A DNA stretch of 64,000 bases, taken from Sphingopyxis indica (lineage in GTDB: Bacteria; Pseudomonadota; Alphaproteobacteria; Sphingomonadales; Sphingomonadaceae). Below are positions 19,434 to 28,275 of this stretch, one piece after another. How positions within the stretch are numbered: the stretch's first letter is position 1; every line of letters starts with the position of its first letter. Location: positions 434,001 through 498,000 of the forward strand of contig NZ_FZPA01000001.1 in the NCBI RefSeq assembly GCF_900188185.1, read 5' to 3'. The notes below the pieces were generated by a model, which ran no database searches, was not told where the DNA came from, and worked only from the letters and a program-made list of their open reading frames with translations. The translations under genes were made by a program, and so were the position numbers.

Positions 19434-19663
19434 GTCGCCCCAGCGAAAGCTGGGGCCGCTAGAGCATGATCCTCTTTCATTGAAACGCGTATGCTCCCGC
19501 GAAGGCGGGAGCCCATCTGCTGCTGGTGCCAGCTTGAACCGGCCGGAGATGGGTCCCCGCCTTTGCGGGGACACGCGCCCATTGCAAGCGCTTCACTCAA
19601 AGTTGATCGCGCTCTATCGTTTCAGCACGATACCAGCGGCCCCCGCCTTCGCGGGGGCGACGG
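19434..19663. repeat. Cluster of REP-like palindromes and a degenerate MITE end
   Basis: It contains GCCCCAGC-GAAA-GCTGGGGC, GCTCCCGC-GAAG-GCGGGAGC, GTCCCCGC-CTTT-GCGGGGAC and CCCCCGCCTTCGCGGGGG. Between them is CTAGAGCATGATCC, resembling the CTAGAGC termini of the element at 52112-52385. It sits between two convergent genes and may stop transcription from both sides. Confidence 0.6.
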
Positions 19664-19666
19664 TGT

Positions 19667-20827
19667 TTAGAACAGCTCTATCTGCCCATCGCGTTCGGGC
19701 GGGCGGAACAGGTCGCAGCGCAGCGGCGGGAAGCTGCGGTCCATGCCATGTTCGCGCGCGGCGCGCTTGACGCGTTGGCGGATCAGCTGCGGCCAGATGC
19801 CGTGGCCTTTCATGCGGCTGAAGAAGTTCGGATCATTGTCGCGCCCGCCGCGAATGTCCTGCACCATATGCATCACCTTCGCGGCGCGGTCGGGATAATG
19901 CGCGTCGAGCCAGGCGCGGAACAGCGGCGCGACCTCGAACGGCAGGCGCATCAGGATATAGGACGCGCGGATTGCACCGGCCCCGGCGGCGGCGGCCATG
20001 ATCGCCTCTATCTCGTGATCGGTGATCGCGGGGATGATCGGGGAGATGTTCACCTGCGTCGGCACCCCCGCGTCGATCAGCTTCCGTATCGCGGCGAGGC
20101 GGCGCTGCGGATGCGGCGCGCGCGGCTCGAGCGTGCGCGCGACCTTCGGGTCGAGCGTCGTGACCGAGATCGCGACGCCGACCAGATTGTCGCGCGCCAT
20201 GTCGGCGAGCAGGTCGATGTCGCGCAGCAGCCGGTCGGACTTGGTCGTGATGAGCAGCGGGTGTCGCGTCTCGGCGAGCACCTCGACGATCCCGCGCGTG
20301 ACGCGCCATTCGCGCTCGATCGGCTGATAGCCGTCGGTGTTGGTCCCGATCGCCAACGGCGCGGGTTTGTAGCCGCGCTTCGCCAGTTCCTGCCGCAAGA
20401 GTTTCGCGGCATCGGGCTTGGCGAACAGCCGGCTTTCGAAATCGAGCCCCGGTGACAGGTCGTGAAAGGCGTGCGTCGGCCGGGCGAAGCAATAGATGCA
20501 GCCATGTTCGCAGCCGCGATATGGGTTGATCGAACGATCGAAGCCGATGTCGGGCGACTGGTTGCGCGCGATGATCGTTTTGGGATGCTCGACCGTCACC
20601 GTCGTGCGCAGCGGCGGCGCCGCGCCGTCTATCTCTTCGGCCGCGTCGAGCCAGTCGCCATCGGCGGCGCGGTCGAGCGAGCCGGTGCGCGTCGGACGCG
20701 GATTCGCCGGCGCGCCGCGGCCGGCGATCGGGGGCAGGGGCTTGGCGGGGTCCACCGGCGCAGGATAGCGCGACGATGGGAACAAATAAAGAACAAATCC
20801 GGAATTCGGCTCTTGTTCCCTCGTCAT
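19667..20827 (-). CDS. PA0069-type radical SAM protein (spore photoproduct lyase-like)
   Basis: A 386-aa radical SAM enzyme. The 4Fe-4S motif is CEHGCIYC within INPYRGCEHGCIYCFARPTH (about residue 110). A TIM-barrel follows, with QVNISPIIPAITDHEIEAI and RLPFEVAPLFRAWLDAHYP. This family resembles spore photoproduct lyase (SplB) in sequence, but its reaction in non-sporulating bacteria is not established. The first 50 residues are poorly conserved-looking and the ATG at 20827 lies inside a REP palindrome, so a GTG near 20752 may be the true start. Confidence 0.82.
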   Translation of the reverse strand: MTREQEPNSGFVLYLFPSSRYPAPVDPAKPLPPIAGRGAPANPRPTRTGSLDRAADGDWLDAAEEIDGAAPPLRTTVTVEHPKTIIARNQSPDIGFDRSINPYRGCEHGCIYCFARPTHAFHDLSPGLDFESRLFAKPDAAKLLRQELAKRGYKPAPLAIGTNTDGYQPIEREWRVTRGIVEVLAETRHPLLITTKSDRLLRDIDLLADMARDNLVGVAISVTTLDPKVARTLEPRAPHPQRRLAAIRKLIDAGVPTQVNISPIIPAITDHEIEAIMAAAAGAGAIRASYILMRLPFEVAPLFRAWLDAHYPDRAAKVMHMVQDIRGGRDNDPNFFSRMKGHGIWPQLIRQRVKRAAREHGMDRSFPPLRCDLFRPPERDGQIELF

Positions 20828-20892
20828 GCCGGACTTGATCCGGCATCCATTCTACTGGCGTCGATGGACCCCGGATCCAGTCCGGGGTGACG
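20822..20892. repeat. Double REP-like palindrome
   Basis: Two adjacent hairpins: ATGCCGGA...TCCGGCAT and ACCCCGGATCCAGTCCGGGGT, bracketed by CGTCA and TGACG. It lies between moaB and the radical SAM gene on the same strand and overlaps the annotated start of the latter. Confidence 0.65.
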
Positions 20893-20909
20893 AAGCAGAG
20901 TATGCGCGA

Positions 20910-21434
20910 TTATTCCATCAACCGCGGCATCAGTTCGACGAAATTGCATGGCCGGTGCCGGCTGTCGAGCTGGGTCGCGAGAATGCCTTCCCATGCATCC
21001 TTCACCGCGCCGGTCGAGCCGGGCAGCGCGAAGATATAGGTCCCGCGCGCAACGACGGCACAGGCGCGCGACTGGATCGTCGAGGTGCCGATCGTCCGAT
21101 AGCTGAGCCAGCGGAACAACTCGCCGAAGCCCGGAATATCCTTGCCGTCGAGGCGGCGCAGCGCCTCGGGCGTCACGTCGCGGCCGGTGAGGCCGGTGCC
21201 GCCGGTGGTGATGACCGCGTCGATTTGCGCGTCGTCGATCCAGTTGTGGAGGCGCGAGACGATCAGGTCGATCTCGTCGCGGATGATCGCGCGCGCGGCG
21301 AGGATATGACCGGCGCCGGTCAGCAGCGCTTCGAGCGCGTCGCCGGACGTGTCCTCGGCCGCGCTGCGGCTGTCGGAAATGGTCAGAAGCGCTATGCGGA
21401 CCGGCTTGAACGTCCGGCTTTCGTCAATCGGCAT
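20910..21434 (-). CDS. moaB: Molybdopterin adenylyltransferase-type protein MoaB/MogA
   Basis: A 174-aa molybdenum cofactor biosynthesis protein. It has the MoCF signature TTGGTGLTGRDVTPEAL (about residues 75-92), the nucleotide-site stretch ISDSRSAAEDTSGDAL, and ALPGSTGAVKDAWEGIL. Proteins of this family adenylate molybdopterin before Mo insertion. Molybdoenzymes such as assimilatory nitrate reductase would use the product; none is seen in the window itself. The start overlaps the end of the upstream slt gene by eleven bases. Confidence 0.92.
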   Translation of the reverse strand: MPIDESRTFKPVRIALLTISDSRSAAEDTSGDALEALLTGAGHILAARAIIRDEIDLIVSRLHNWIDDAQIDAVITTGGTGLTGRDVTPEALRRLDGKDIPGFGELFRWLSYRTIGTSTIQSRACAVVARGTYIFALPGSTGAVKDAWEGILATQLDSRHRPCNFVELMPRLME

Positions 21435-23196
21435 GGCCGAGGCCGCCCACCGCGGTCAGCCGGATGCGGTCCTTGCCGTCGGGAAAACGCGGCCATTTCC
21501 CCTGCGCTAGCGCGGCGCGGCTGTCCGACGGCTTGCCCTGCTGCGCCTCGTACATCCAATAGTTGCGCAGCACGGTGCCGACATAGCCGCGCGTTTCCCA
21601 ATAGGGGATCGACTCCATGTAGAGCAGCGGATCGTTATTGTCGTGAACCTCGGTCTCCCAGCGCGCGACGGGCGCGGGGCCGGCGTTATAGGCGGCGATG
21701 ACCTTGGGCAGCAGGCCGCCGGTGGCCGACTCGCGGCTCAGATATTGCAGGTATCGTTGGCCGAGATCCATGTTGACCTCGGGCGTCTTGAGGTCGCTGA
21801 GCGCGGCCTTGATCTTGTCGCCGTCCCAGCGCGCGATGTCGCCGGCCGTGCCTGGCCGCACCTGCATCAGCCCATAGGCACCGGCGGGGCTGACCGCCGC
21901 GCGCTGGAAGCGCGATTCCTGCAGGGTGTGCGCGAAGACGAGCGCCGGGTCGACTTTCCAGCCGCCGACGGGCTGCCAGTTCGGCTGCGGATAGCGTGTC
22001 GAGGCGGCGAGGCGGCGGCCCTGCGGCGTGTTGTGCGCGAGCCACAGCTGCGTTTCGGGCAGGCTCAGCGCCTCCGAAATGCCGATCAGCTGTTCGTGCT
22101 GCCGCGGATCGCCGATCTTCGCCTGATGGCGCAGCGCTTCGCCGGCATAGCGATCCTCGCCGATTTCGGCGAGCGCCATCGCGGCGCGGACGTTCGGCTG
22201 CTTTTCCAGCGCGCGCCAGGCGCGGCGGTCGGGACGCAGATCCTCGCGCTGGCTTTTCGGCTCCTCGCCGAGCGTTTCGAGCGCGAGCAGGCCATAAAGC
22301 GTTTCCTGGTTCGCCGCGGCGGCGCGCAGGCGCGGCTCGACCAGTTCGGGCTGCCCCGCCGCGATCGCGGCGCGCGCCGACCAATAATAGCCCGCCGCGC
22401 GGAGTTCGCTGTCGGGGGCTTCGCGTGCGACGCGGTCGAAGGCGGTGAGGGCACCGCGATAGTCGCGCATCCGCCACGAGGCGAGACCCTCGACCCACGC
22501 GCCCTGCGTCGCCCAGGGGCCGCGCCCGCCGGTGCAGTCGCGCGCGAGGCGCAGCGCGTTGGCGTCATCATTCTCGATATAATAGGACCAGGCGACTTTT
22601 TGCGTCCATTCGGCGCGCGCCGCGGGGCTGAGCTTGTCGATCACCCTGTTGAGCAGCGCCTCGGCGCCCGCGGGATCGTCGTTCTTGATCCGGTCGGGAA
22701 TGCTGCTGGCGAGCCCCGCAGCGAAGGGATCGCTGACCGTGTCGGCGCCGAGCCGGCGCGGCGCGCTGCCCGACCAGCTGAGCGAGACTTCGGGCGGCAG
22801 CGACGGCAAGTCGGTCGCGCCGCGGCGGGTCGCAAGGCGGCCGAGCTGCGCCGCCTGCGGTAGCCAGGGCGAACGCGAGAGGATCGGCATCAGGTCCGAA
22901 ACTTCGGCGCGCGGGCTGTTCGCGGCGAGCCAATATTCGGCGCGCAGGAAATCGTCGAGCGGTCCGTCGTTATCGGCGCCCGCGAGGAGCGCCTGTGCCT
23001 CGGCCCAGCGCTCGCCGCGGATCGCCGCGAGCACCTGCGAATAATATTGCTTCTGTTTCGATGAGAGGATGTCGGGAACGGTCTGTGCCGCGGATGCCAT
23101 GCCGGGCGCGCCGGCGTCGGCGGCCATCGCCGGCGTCGCGACGGCCGCAGCGGCAAGGAAAAGCGAGGCGGTCAAGGCCATGGTCGGTTTCAACAT
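21424..23196 (-). CDS. slt: Soluble lytic murein transglycosylase
   Basis: Periplasmic enzyme of 590 aa with a signal peptide (MALTASLFLAAAAVATPAMA). A long alpha-helical superhelix of TPR-like repeats occupies about residues 30-420. A C-terminal lysozyme-like domain carries the catalytic Glu in FAHTLQESRFQRAAVSPAGAYGLMQV, and AAYNAGPAPVARW follows. It cleaves peptidoglycan glycan strands to 1,6-anhydro ends, the kind of denuded strand that SPOR proteins bind. It starts three bases after the UDG-like gene and overlaps moaB, so the three are cotranscribed. Confidence 0.92.
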   Translation of the reverse strand: MLKPTMALTASLFLAAAAVATPAMAADAGAPGMASAAQTVPDILSSKQKQYYSQVLAAIRGERWAEAQALLAGADNDGPLDDFLRAEYWLAANSPRAEVSDLMPILSRSPWLPQAAQLGRLATRRGATDLPSLPPEVSLSWSGSAPRRLGADTVSDPFAAGLASSIPDRIKNDDPAGAEALLNRVIDKLSPAARAEWTQKVAWSYYIENDDANALRLARDCTGGRGPWATQGAWVEGLASWRMRDYRGALTAFDRVAREAPDSELRAAGYYWSARAAIAAGQPELVEPRLRAAAANQETLYGLLALETLGEEPKSQREDLRPDRRAWRALEKQPNVRAAMALAEIGEDRYAGEALRHQAKIGDPRQHEQLIGISEALSLPETQLWLAHNTPQGRRLAASTRYPQPNWQPVGGWKVDPALVFAHTLQESRFQRAAVSPAGAYGLMQVRPGTAGDIARWDGDKIKAALSDLKTPEVNMDLGQRYLQYLSRESATGGLLPKVIAAYNAGPAPVARWETEVHDNNDPLLYMESIPYWETRGYVGTVLRNYWMYEAQQGKPSDSRAALAQGKWPRFPDGKDRIRLTAVGGLGHAD

Positions 23197-23199
23197 CGG

Positions 23200-23985
23200 T
23201 CAACGTCCCCGGTTGAACAGTTTCAGGCTATCCCAGGCGGCTGCCTTGTGCGCCGGCCGGGCGAGCAGCATCGCGGGGCTCGCGACCGCCACCGCCGCCA
23301 TCTTGCCGCCCTGATGGTTAATTTCGAGTAACCTTCCGCGCGCATCGGGGAGGGCAAGGCCCGCCGCCATCCGCACGATGTCCCCGCCGATCAGCAGCAG
23401 GCGGCCGGGCCGCGCGAGCGTCAGATGATGCCAGAGCAGGCGGTCGAGCGCCTCGACATCGGCCGCGTCGCAGCGTCCTCCCGGCGGCCGCGTGACGGCA
23501 AGGCTCGCGAGATAGCATTCGCCGCGCGTCGTGCCGATCGCGTGCAGCATCGCGTCGAGAAGCTGCCCCGCCGGCCCGGCGAACAGAGCGCCGTCGCGCT
23601 GGTCGTCGATTTCGGGCCATGCGGTGAGCAGCATCAGCGGCGCGCCCGGATCGCCAACGGGGAGCACGCGGCGCGCGTCCCATTGGCTGCCCGGAACGTC
23701 GGGATGTTCGGCGAGCCAGCTTTGGAACGCTGACCAGTCGGCCGGCATCTCGACCGGGCCTTTGGTTTCGGGAACGTCGGCGGGAGCCTGGCGTTGCAGG
23801 GCTGCGGGAAGGGGCGGCGGTTCGGCTTCGGCGGGTGCCACGGGCCGTGCTTTCGTCGCTGCATCGTTCGCCGCGGGCGGCGTCAGCCACCCCGCCGGCG
23901 CCTCGCCGACGAGCGCATCGACGCCCGCAAGCGACCACCAGTCGCAATAGCTTTGCGCCAGCAAGGCTGTATTTTGCCCACCCAT
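23200..23985 (-). CDS. Uracil-DNA glycosylase-like protein, degenerate active site
   Basis: A 261-aa protein with the general layout of family 4/5 uracil-DNA glycosylases: LFAGPAGQLLDAMLHAIG matches the conserved F-x-G-x-AG-x-LLD segment, then ECYLASLAVTRPPGGR and a late HPS-like strand. The catalytic GEAPG-type loop reads LTAWPEIDDQ here, and the cysteines that hold the Fe-S cluster are not in their usual places, so glycosylase activity is doubtful. A Pro/Ala-rich linker occupies residues about 35-85. The ATG at 23985 is preferred to a TTG at 24021. First gene of an operon with slt and moaB. Confidence 0.7.
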   Translation of the reverse strand: MGGQNTALLAQSYCDWWSLAGVDALVGEAPAGWLTPPAANDAATKARPVAPAEAEPPPLPAALQRQAPADVPETKGPVEMPADWSAFQSWLAEHPDVPGSQWDARRVLPVGDPGAPLMLLTAWPEIDDQRDGALFAGPAGQLLDAMLHAIGTTRGECYLASLAVTRPPGGRCDAADVEALDRLLWHHLTLARPGRLLLIGGDIVRMAAGLALPDARGRLLEINHQGGKMAAVAVASPAMLLARPAHKAAAWDSLKLFNRGR

Positions 23986-24103
23986 CAATTTGTTTGAGAC
24001 AGGAGTTGACGGATACGTCAATTGGCGGGCATCGCAATTCGTGACAGAATGAGCGCCGGTTGCGGTGAATGATCGGCGCGGGGACGGCAGAAAGGTATTA
24101 TCG

Positions 24104-25759
24104 GTGAGCGAACGGGAATCGATGCCCTATGACGTGGTCATCGTCGGCGCGGGTCCGGCGGGGCTTTCGGCGGCGATCCGCATCAAGCAGCTTGCGAACG
24201 AAGCGGGCACTGACGTGTCGGTGTGCATCCTCGAAAAGGGGTCCGAAGTCGGCGCGCACATCCTGTCGGGGGCGGTGATCGACCCCAAGGCGCTCGACGA
24301 GCTGCTGCCCGAGTGGCGCGAGTCCGGCTGTCCGCTCGCCGAAGTGCCGGTGAACGACAATCAGCACTGGATTCTGACGAAAAAGAAGAAATTCGGCCTG
24401 CCCGAATTCATTTCGCCGCCCTTCATGCACAACAAGGGGACCTATACCGGCAGCCTCGGCAATCTCTGCCGCTGGCTCGCCGAGCAGGCCGAGGGGCTGG
24501 GGGTTGAAATCTTCCCCGGATTCCCGGCCGCCGAAATCCTCTATAATGACGACGGCTCGGTGAAGGGCGTCGCGACCGGCGATATGGGCGTCGCGCGCGA
24601 CGGCAGCCACAAGCCGGACTATGCCCCCGGCCTCGAACTCCATGCGAAATATACCCTCTTCGGCGAAGGCGCGCGCGGCCACCTGACCAAGCAGCTGAAG
24701 CCGCAGTTCGCGCTCGACGCCGATTGCGAGCCGCAGGTTTACGGCCTCGGCGTCAAGGAATTGTGGGACATCGACCCCGCCAACCATGCGCCGGGCCGCG
24801 TGATCCACACGCAGGGCTGGCCGCTCGACGAAAATGCCAATGGCGGCGGCTTCCTCTATCATCAGGCGAACGGACAGGTGGCGCTCGGCTTCGTGACCTG
24901 GCTCAACTATCGCAACCCGCATATCTCCCCCTTTCAGGAGATGCAGAAGTGGAAGACGCATCCCGAAATCGCGAAGATATTGAAGGGCGGCAAGCGCGTT
25001 TCCTATGGCGCGCGCGCGATCAGCGACGGCGGCTGGCAGTCGGTGCCGAAGCTCGCCTTTCCGGGCGGCGCGTTGATCGGCGACAGCGCCGGTTTCCTGA
25101 ACGTGCCGCGCATCAAGGGCACGCACACGTCGATGAAATCGGGGATGATGGCGGCCGAGGCGGCCTATGCCGCGGTGACGGCGGGGCGCGCGGGCGACAC
25201 GCTCGACGCCTATCAGGCGGCCTATGACGCGAGCTGGGTCAAAAAAGAGCTGAGCGTCGTGCGCAACGTGCTGCCGCTCGTCGAGAAATATGGCGACCTG
25301 GCGGGCACGATCCTGTCGGGCATGACGATGTGGGCCGAGACGCTGGGCATCCGTATGCCGTTCACGATGAAGCATCATCCCGACAACACCACGCTCTATC
25401 GCGCCGAGATGATGCCGAAGCCCGACTATCCCAAGCCCGATGGCGTGCTGACCTTCGATCGTCTCTCGTCGGTGTTCCTCTCGAACACCAATCACGAGGA
25501 AGACCAGCCCTGCCACCTTCAGCTCAAGGACCCGTCGATCCCGGTCGAATATAATCTGCCGCTCTATGACGAGCCCGCGCAGCGCTATTGCCCGGCGGGG
25601 GTGTATGAGATCGTCGGCGAGGAGGAGGGCGAGCCCAAGTTCGTCATCAACGCGCAGAATTGCGTCCATTGCAAGACCTGCGACATCAAGGACCCGACCC
25701 AGAATATCAACTGGGTCACTCCCGAAGGCGGCGGAGGCCCCAATTATCCGAACATGTAG
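24104..25759 (+). CDS. etfD: Electron transfer flavoprotein-ubiquinone oxidoreductase
   Basis: Inner-membrane-associated flavoprotein of 551 aa passing electrons from reduced ETF (fatty acid and amino acid oxidation) to ubiquinone. It has an FAD-binding motif (VVIVGAGPAGLSAAIRIKQL), HANGGGFLYHQANG-type ubiquinone domain residues, the GALIGDSAGFLNVPRIKGTH motif, and a C-terminal 4Fe-4S site (RYCPAGVYEI then CVHCKTCDIKDP). The GTG at 24104 has AAAGG eight bases upstream and gives the usual MSERESMPYDV start. The downstream TPR gene runs on from its stop. Confidence 0.95.
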   Translation: MSERESMPYDVVIVGAGPAGLSAAIRIKQLANEAGTDVSVCILEKGSEVGAHILSGAVIDPKALDELLPEWRESGCPLAEVPVNDNQHWILTKKKKFGLPEFISPPFMHNKGTYTGSLGNLCRWLAEQAEGLGVEIFPGFPAAEILYNDDGSVKGVATGDMGVARDGSHKPDYAPGLELHAKYTLFGEGARGHLTKQLKPQFALDADCEPQVYGLGVKELWDIDPANHAPGRVIHTQGWPLDENANGGGFLYHQANGQVALGFVTWLNYRNPHISPFQEMQKWKTHPEIAKILKGGKRVSYGARAISDGGWQSVPKLAFPGGALIGDSAGFLNVPRIKGTHTSMKSGMMAAEAAYAAVTAGRAGDTLDAYQAAYDASWVKKELSVVRNVLPLVEKYGDLAGTILSGMTMWAETLGIRMPFTMKHHPDNTTLYRAEMMPKPDYPKPDGVLTFDRLSSVFLSNTNHEEDQPCHLQLKDPSIPVEYNLPLYDEPAQRYCPAGVYEIVGEEEGEPKFVINAQNCVHCKTCDIKDPTQNINWVTPEGGGGPNYPNM

Positions 25760-25760
25760 G

Positions 25761-27422
25761 ACCGTCCGCGCCGCCGCGATCCTGACGCTCGCCGTCGCGC
25801 TGTTGCCCGCGGTGCCGGCACGGGCCGCCGACGACGTCGAGGCGGCGCTCGACGCGTTCGTGCGCGCGCGGCTTGCCGAGGAGGCGGGCGAGCCCGCCGC
25901 CGCGCTGTCGGCGCTGACCGCCGTGTCGAGCCACGCGCCCGGCCTGCCGGGGCTGCACGGCCGTATGCTCGAACAGGCGATCGAGGCGGGCGATTTCGCC
26001 GCGGCGCGCAGCGCGGCCGCCACGCTTTGGGACGACGGCAACCGCCGCTTCGACGCGCAGCTCGTGCTGATCGTCGACGCGCTGCGTCGCTCGGACTGGA
26101 AGGCGGTGCGCAGCTATCTCGCCGCGCGGCAGGACAAGGCCGGGGTCGATGTCATTTCGAAGCTGATCGACCCGGCGATCGCGGCTTGGATTGACGTGGG
26201 GTCGCGTGAAAAACGGCCCGAACGCTGGCTGCTCGCGGCCTTTCCCGCCGCACGGCCCCAACCGGCATTGCAGCTCGAAGCCGTGCTGGTCGAACTCGCG
26301 GCGCGCCGGACCGACGAAGCGGTGCGGCATCTCGATACCATCGGGCTCACCGACCGGTCGAGCCAGCTCGTCGCGCTGCGCGTCGCCGCGTCGCTCGACA
26401 AGATCGGTGAAGGCGAGGCCGCACGGCGGCTGCGCGCGCGCATCGCGCTCGCGGCGGGCGAACGCGAGGACCCCTTGCTGCTGCTCCCCGACCAGCCGGT
26501 ATCGACCCCGCGCGCCGGTGTCGCGCACTGGCTTGGCCTGCTCGCCGACGGCATTGCGCGCACCCCGAACGGCAGCCCTTCGGTGCCGCTGCTCTTTGCG
26601 CGCGCCGCCTGGTGGCTGAACGACAGCGACTGGCAGGTACGTGCGACGCTGGTCGAGGCGCTCGAACGCAACGAGCAGCCGGGCGATGCGCTCGCGCTGC
26701 TGCCCGGCGATGCGTCGTTGCCGCCGGCCCTTCTCATGCGCCGCGCCGAACTCCTCCTCGATGCGGGCGACGAGGCTGAGGCGCTGCGGCTCGCCGAAAG
26801 CGCGGTCGCGGATGCCGACGCGCCGCGCAGCCTGCTGATCCGCTTCGCCGATCTCGCGCGCCAGTCGGACGATCGCGTCGCTGCGGCGCGGGCCTATGCG
26901 CGGCTCGAAGCGGCGCTCGGCGACGACGACAGGGACCGCGACCTGCGCGCGACGGTCCTGATCGCCGAGGCCGACCTTGCGCTACAGGCCGACGATTGGG
27001 ACAAGGCCGAACCGCTGATCGAAAAGGCGGTGGCGTTGCGGCCGAACGATCCGGCGATCCTCAACTTCGCGGGCTATTCGGCGCTCGAGCGGCGCCGCAA
27101 CGTCGACGCCTCGCTCGCGCGGATCGAGGCGGCGTGGAAACAGGCGCCGCAGAACCCCAGCATCACCGACTCGCTCGGCTGGGCCTATTTCCTGACCGGA
27201 CGCGTCGACGAAGCGGTCCCGCTGCTCGAACGGGCGCAGCGCGGTGATCCCGAAAATGCCGTGATCGTCGAGCATCTGGGCGATGCCTATTGGAAAAGCG
27301 GGCGGAAATTTTCGGCGCGCTATGTCTGGCGCGCCGCGGCGCTCATCGCCGACGCCGATATGGCGACGCGGATCGAGACGAAGCTGCGCGACGGGCTGAG
27401 CCCCGCGACCATCGCGCCCTGA
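25761..27422 (+). CDS. Exported TPR-repeat protein, start codon unresolved
   Basis: About 550 aa of tetratricopeptide repeats, with the clearest repeats near the C-terminus (KAEPLIEKAVALRPNDPAILN; NPSITDSLGWAYFLTGRVDEA; NAVIVEHLGDAYWKSGR). A signal peptide (AAAILTLAVALLPAVPARA) precedes the mature chain AADDVEAALDAF. There is no ATG, GTG or TTG in frame between the ETF-QO stop and this signal peptide. The nearest upstream in-frame ATG is at 25605 inside the ETF-QO gene; downstream TTG (25802) or GTG (25811) would remove the signal. Coordinates mark the trusted frame only. ispE follows after four bases. Confidence 0.75.
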   Translation, partial: TVRAAAILTLAVALLPAVPARAADDVEAALDAFVRARLAEEAGEPAAALSALTAVSSHAPGLPGLHGRMLEQAIEAGDFAAARSAAATLWDDGNRRFDAQLVLIVDALRRSDWKAVRSYLAARQDKAGVDVISKLIDPAIAAWIDVGSREKRPERWLLAAFPAARPQPALQLEAVLVELAARRTDEAVRHLDTIGLTDRSSQLVALRVAASLDKIGEGEAARRLRARIALAAGEREDPLLLLPDQPVSTPRAGVAHWLGLLADGIARTPNGSPSVPLLFARAAWWLNDSDWQVRATLVEALERNEQPGDALALLPGDASLPPALLMRRAELLLDAGDEAEALRLAESAVADADAPRSLLIRFADLARQSDDRVAAARAYARLEAALGDDDRDRDLRATVLIAEADLALQADDWDKAEPLIEKAVALRPNDPAILNFAGYSALERRRNVDASLARIEAAWKQAPQNPSITDSLGWAYFLTGRVDEAVPLLERAQRGDPENAVIVEHLGDAYWKSGRKFSARYVWRAAALIADADMATRIETKLRDGLSPATIAP

Positions 27423-27426
27423 GCGG

Positions 27427-28275
27427 GTGACGGCAGTGGAAGAGACCGGCTGGGCCAAGATCAACCTCGCGCTGCACGTCCGCGGGCGGCGCAGCGACGG
27501 CTATCACGACATCGAGACGCTGTTCGCCTTTGTCGATGCGGGCGACGCGATCGTGGCCGAGGTAGCCGATGCCGACAGGCTGGCGATCGACGGCGAATTT
27601 GCCGAAGGATTGAACGCGGGGGCCGATAATCTGGTGTTGCGAACGCTGGCATTGCTACGCGAGCGCTATGGCACCGCCCGCGTGCCGCCGCTCGCCGTCC
27701 GGTTGACCAAGGCGCTCCCCGTCGCGGCGGGCATCGGCGGCGGGTCGGCCGACGCCGCGGCGATGGCGCGGCTGGTGCGGCGGCATTTCCTGCCGGAGCT
27801 GGGCGATACGACGCTCGCGCGGGTGGTGAGCCCGCTCGGCGCCGACATCGCCGCTTGTGTCGCGAGCGAGACGTGCCTCGGCGTCGGGACGGGAGCCGAC
27901 CTTAGCCCGGTGCCCGAACTGGCGCTCGAAGATACGCCGGTGCTGCTCGTCAATCCGCGCGCGCCGGTCGCGACGGGGCCGGTATTCGCAGCGTGGGACG
28001 GGGTCGATCGCGGGCCGCTGTTCACCGGCGCCGATTTGCGCGCGCAGCTTTTCGCGGCGCGCAACGACCTGCAGCGCCCCGCGATCGCCGGCTGTCCGGT
28101 GATCGCCGATGTGCTGACCGAACTCGGTGGCCTGCGTCCGTGGCTCGCGCGCATGTCGGGGTCGGGCGCGACCTGCTTCGCCTTGTTCGACGCCGCTGCC
28201 GAACGCGACGCCGCGGCGCTCCACTTGCGCGAGCGTCGCCCCGAATGGTGGCAGATGAGCGGGCGGCTGCGGTGA
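27427..28275 (+). CDS. ispE: 4-diphosphocytidyl-2-C-methyl-D-erythritol kinase
   Basis: GHMP kinase of the methylerythritol phosphate isoprenoid pathway, 282 aa. Motifs: AKINLALHVRGRRSDGYHDI at the start, the ATP-binding loop LPVAAGIGGGSADAAAMARL (about residues 95-115), and MSGSGATCFALF near the end. The start is GTG, five bases after the TPR gene stop; another GTG lies nine bases later. Its stop TGA overlaps the GTG start of the next gene. Confidence 0.95.
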   Translation: MTAVEETGWAKINLALHVRGRRSDGYHDIETLFAFVDAGDAIVAEVADADRLAIDGEFAEGLNAGADNLVLRTLALLRERYGTARVPPLAVRLTKALPVAAGIGGGSADAAAMARLVRRHFLPELGDTTLARVVSPLGADIAACVASETCLGVGTGADLSPVPELALEDTPVLLVNPRAPVATGPVFAAWDGVDRGPLFTGADLRAQLFAARNDLQRPAIAGCPVIADVLTELGGLRPWLARMSGSGATCFALFDAAAERDAAALHLRERRPEWWQMSGRLR

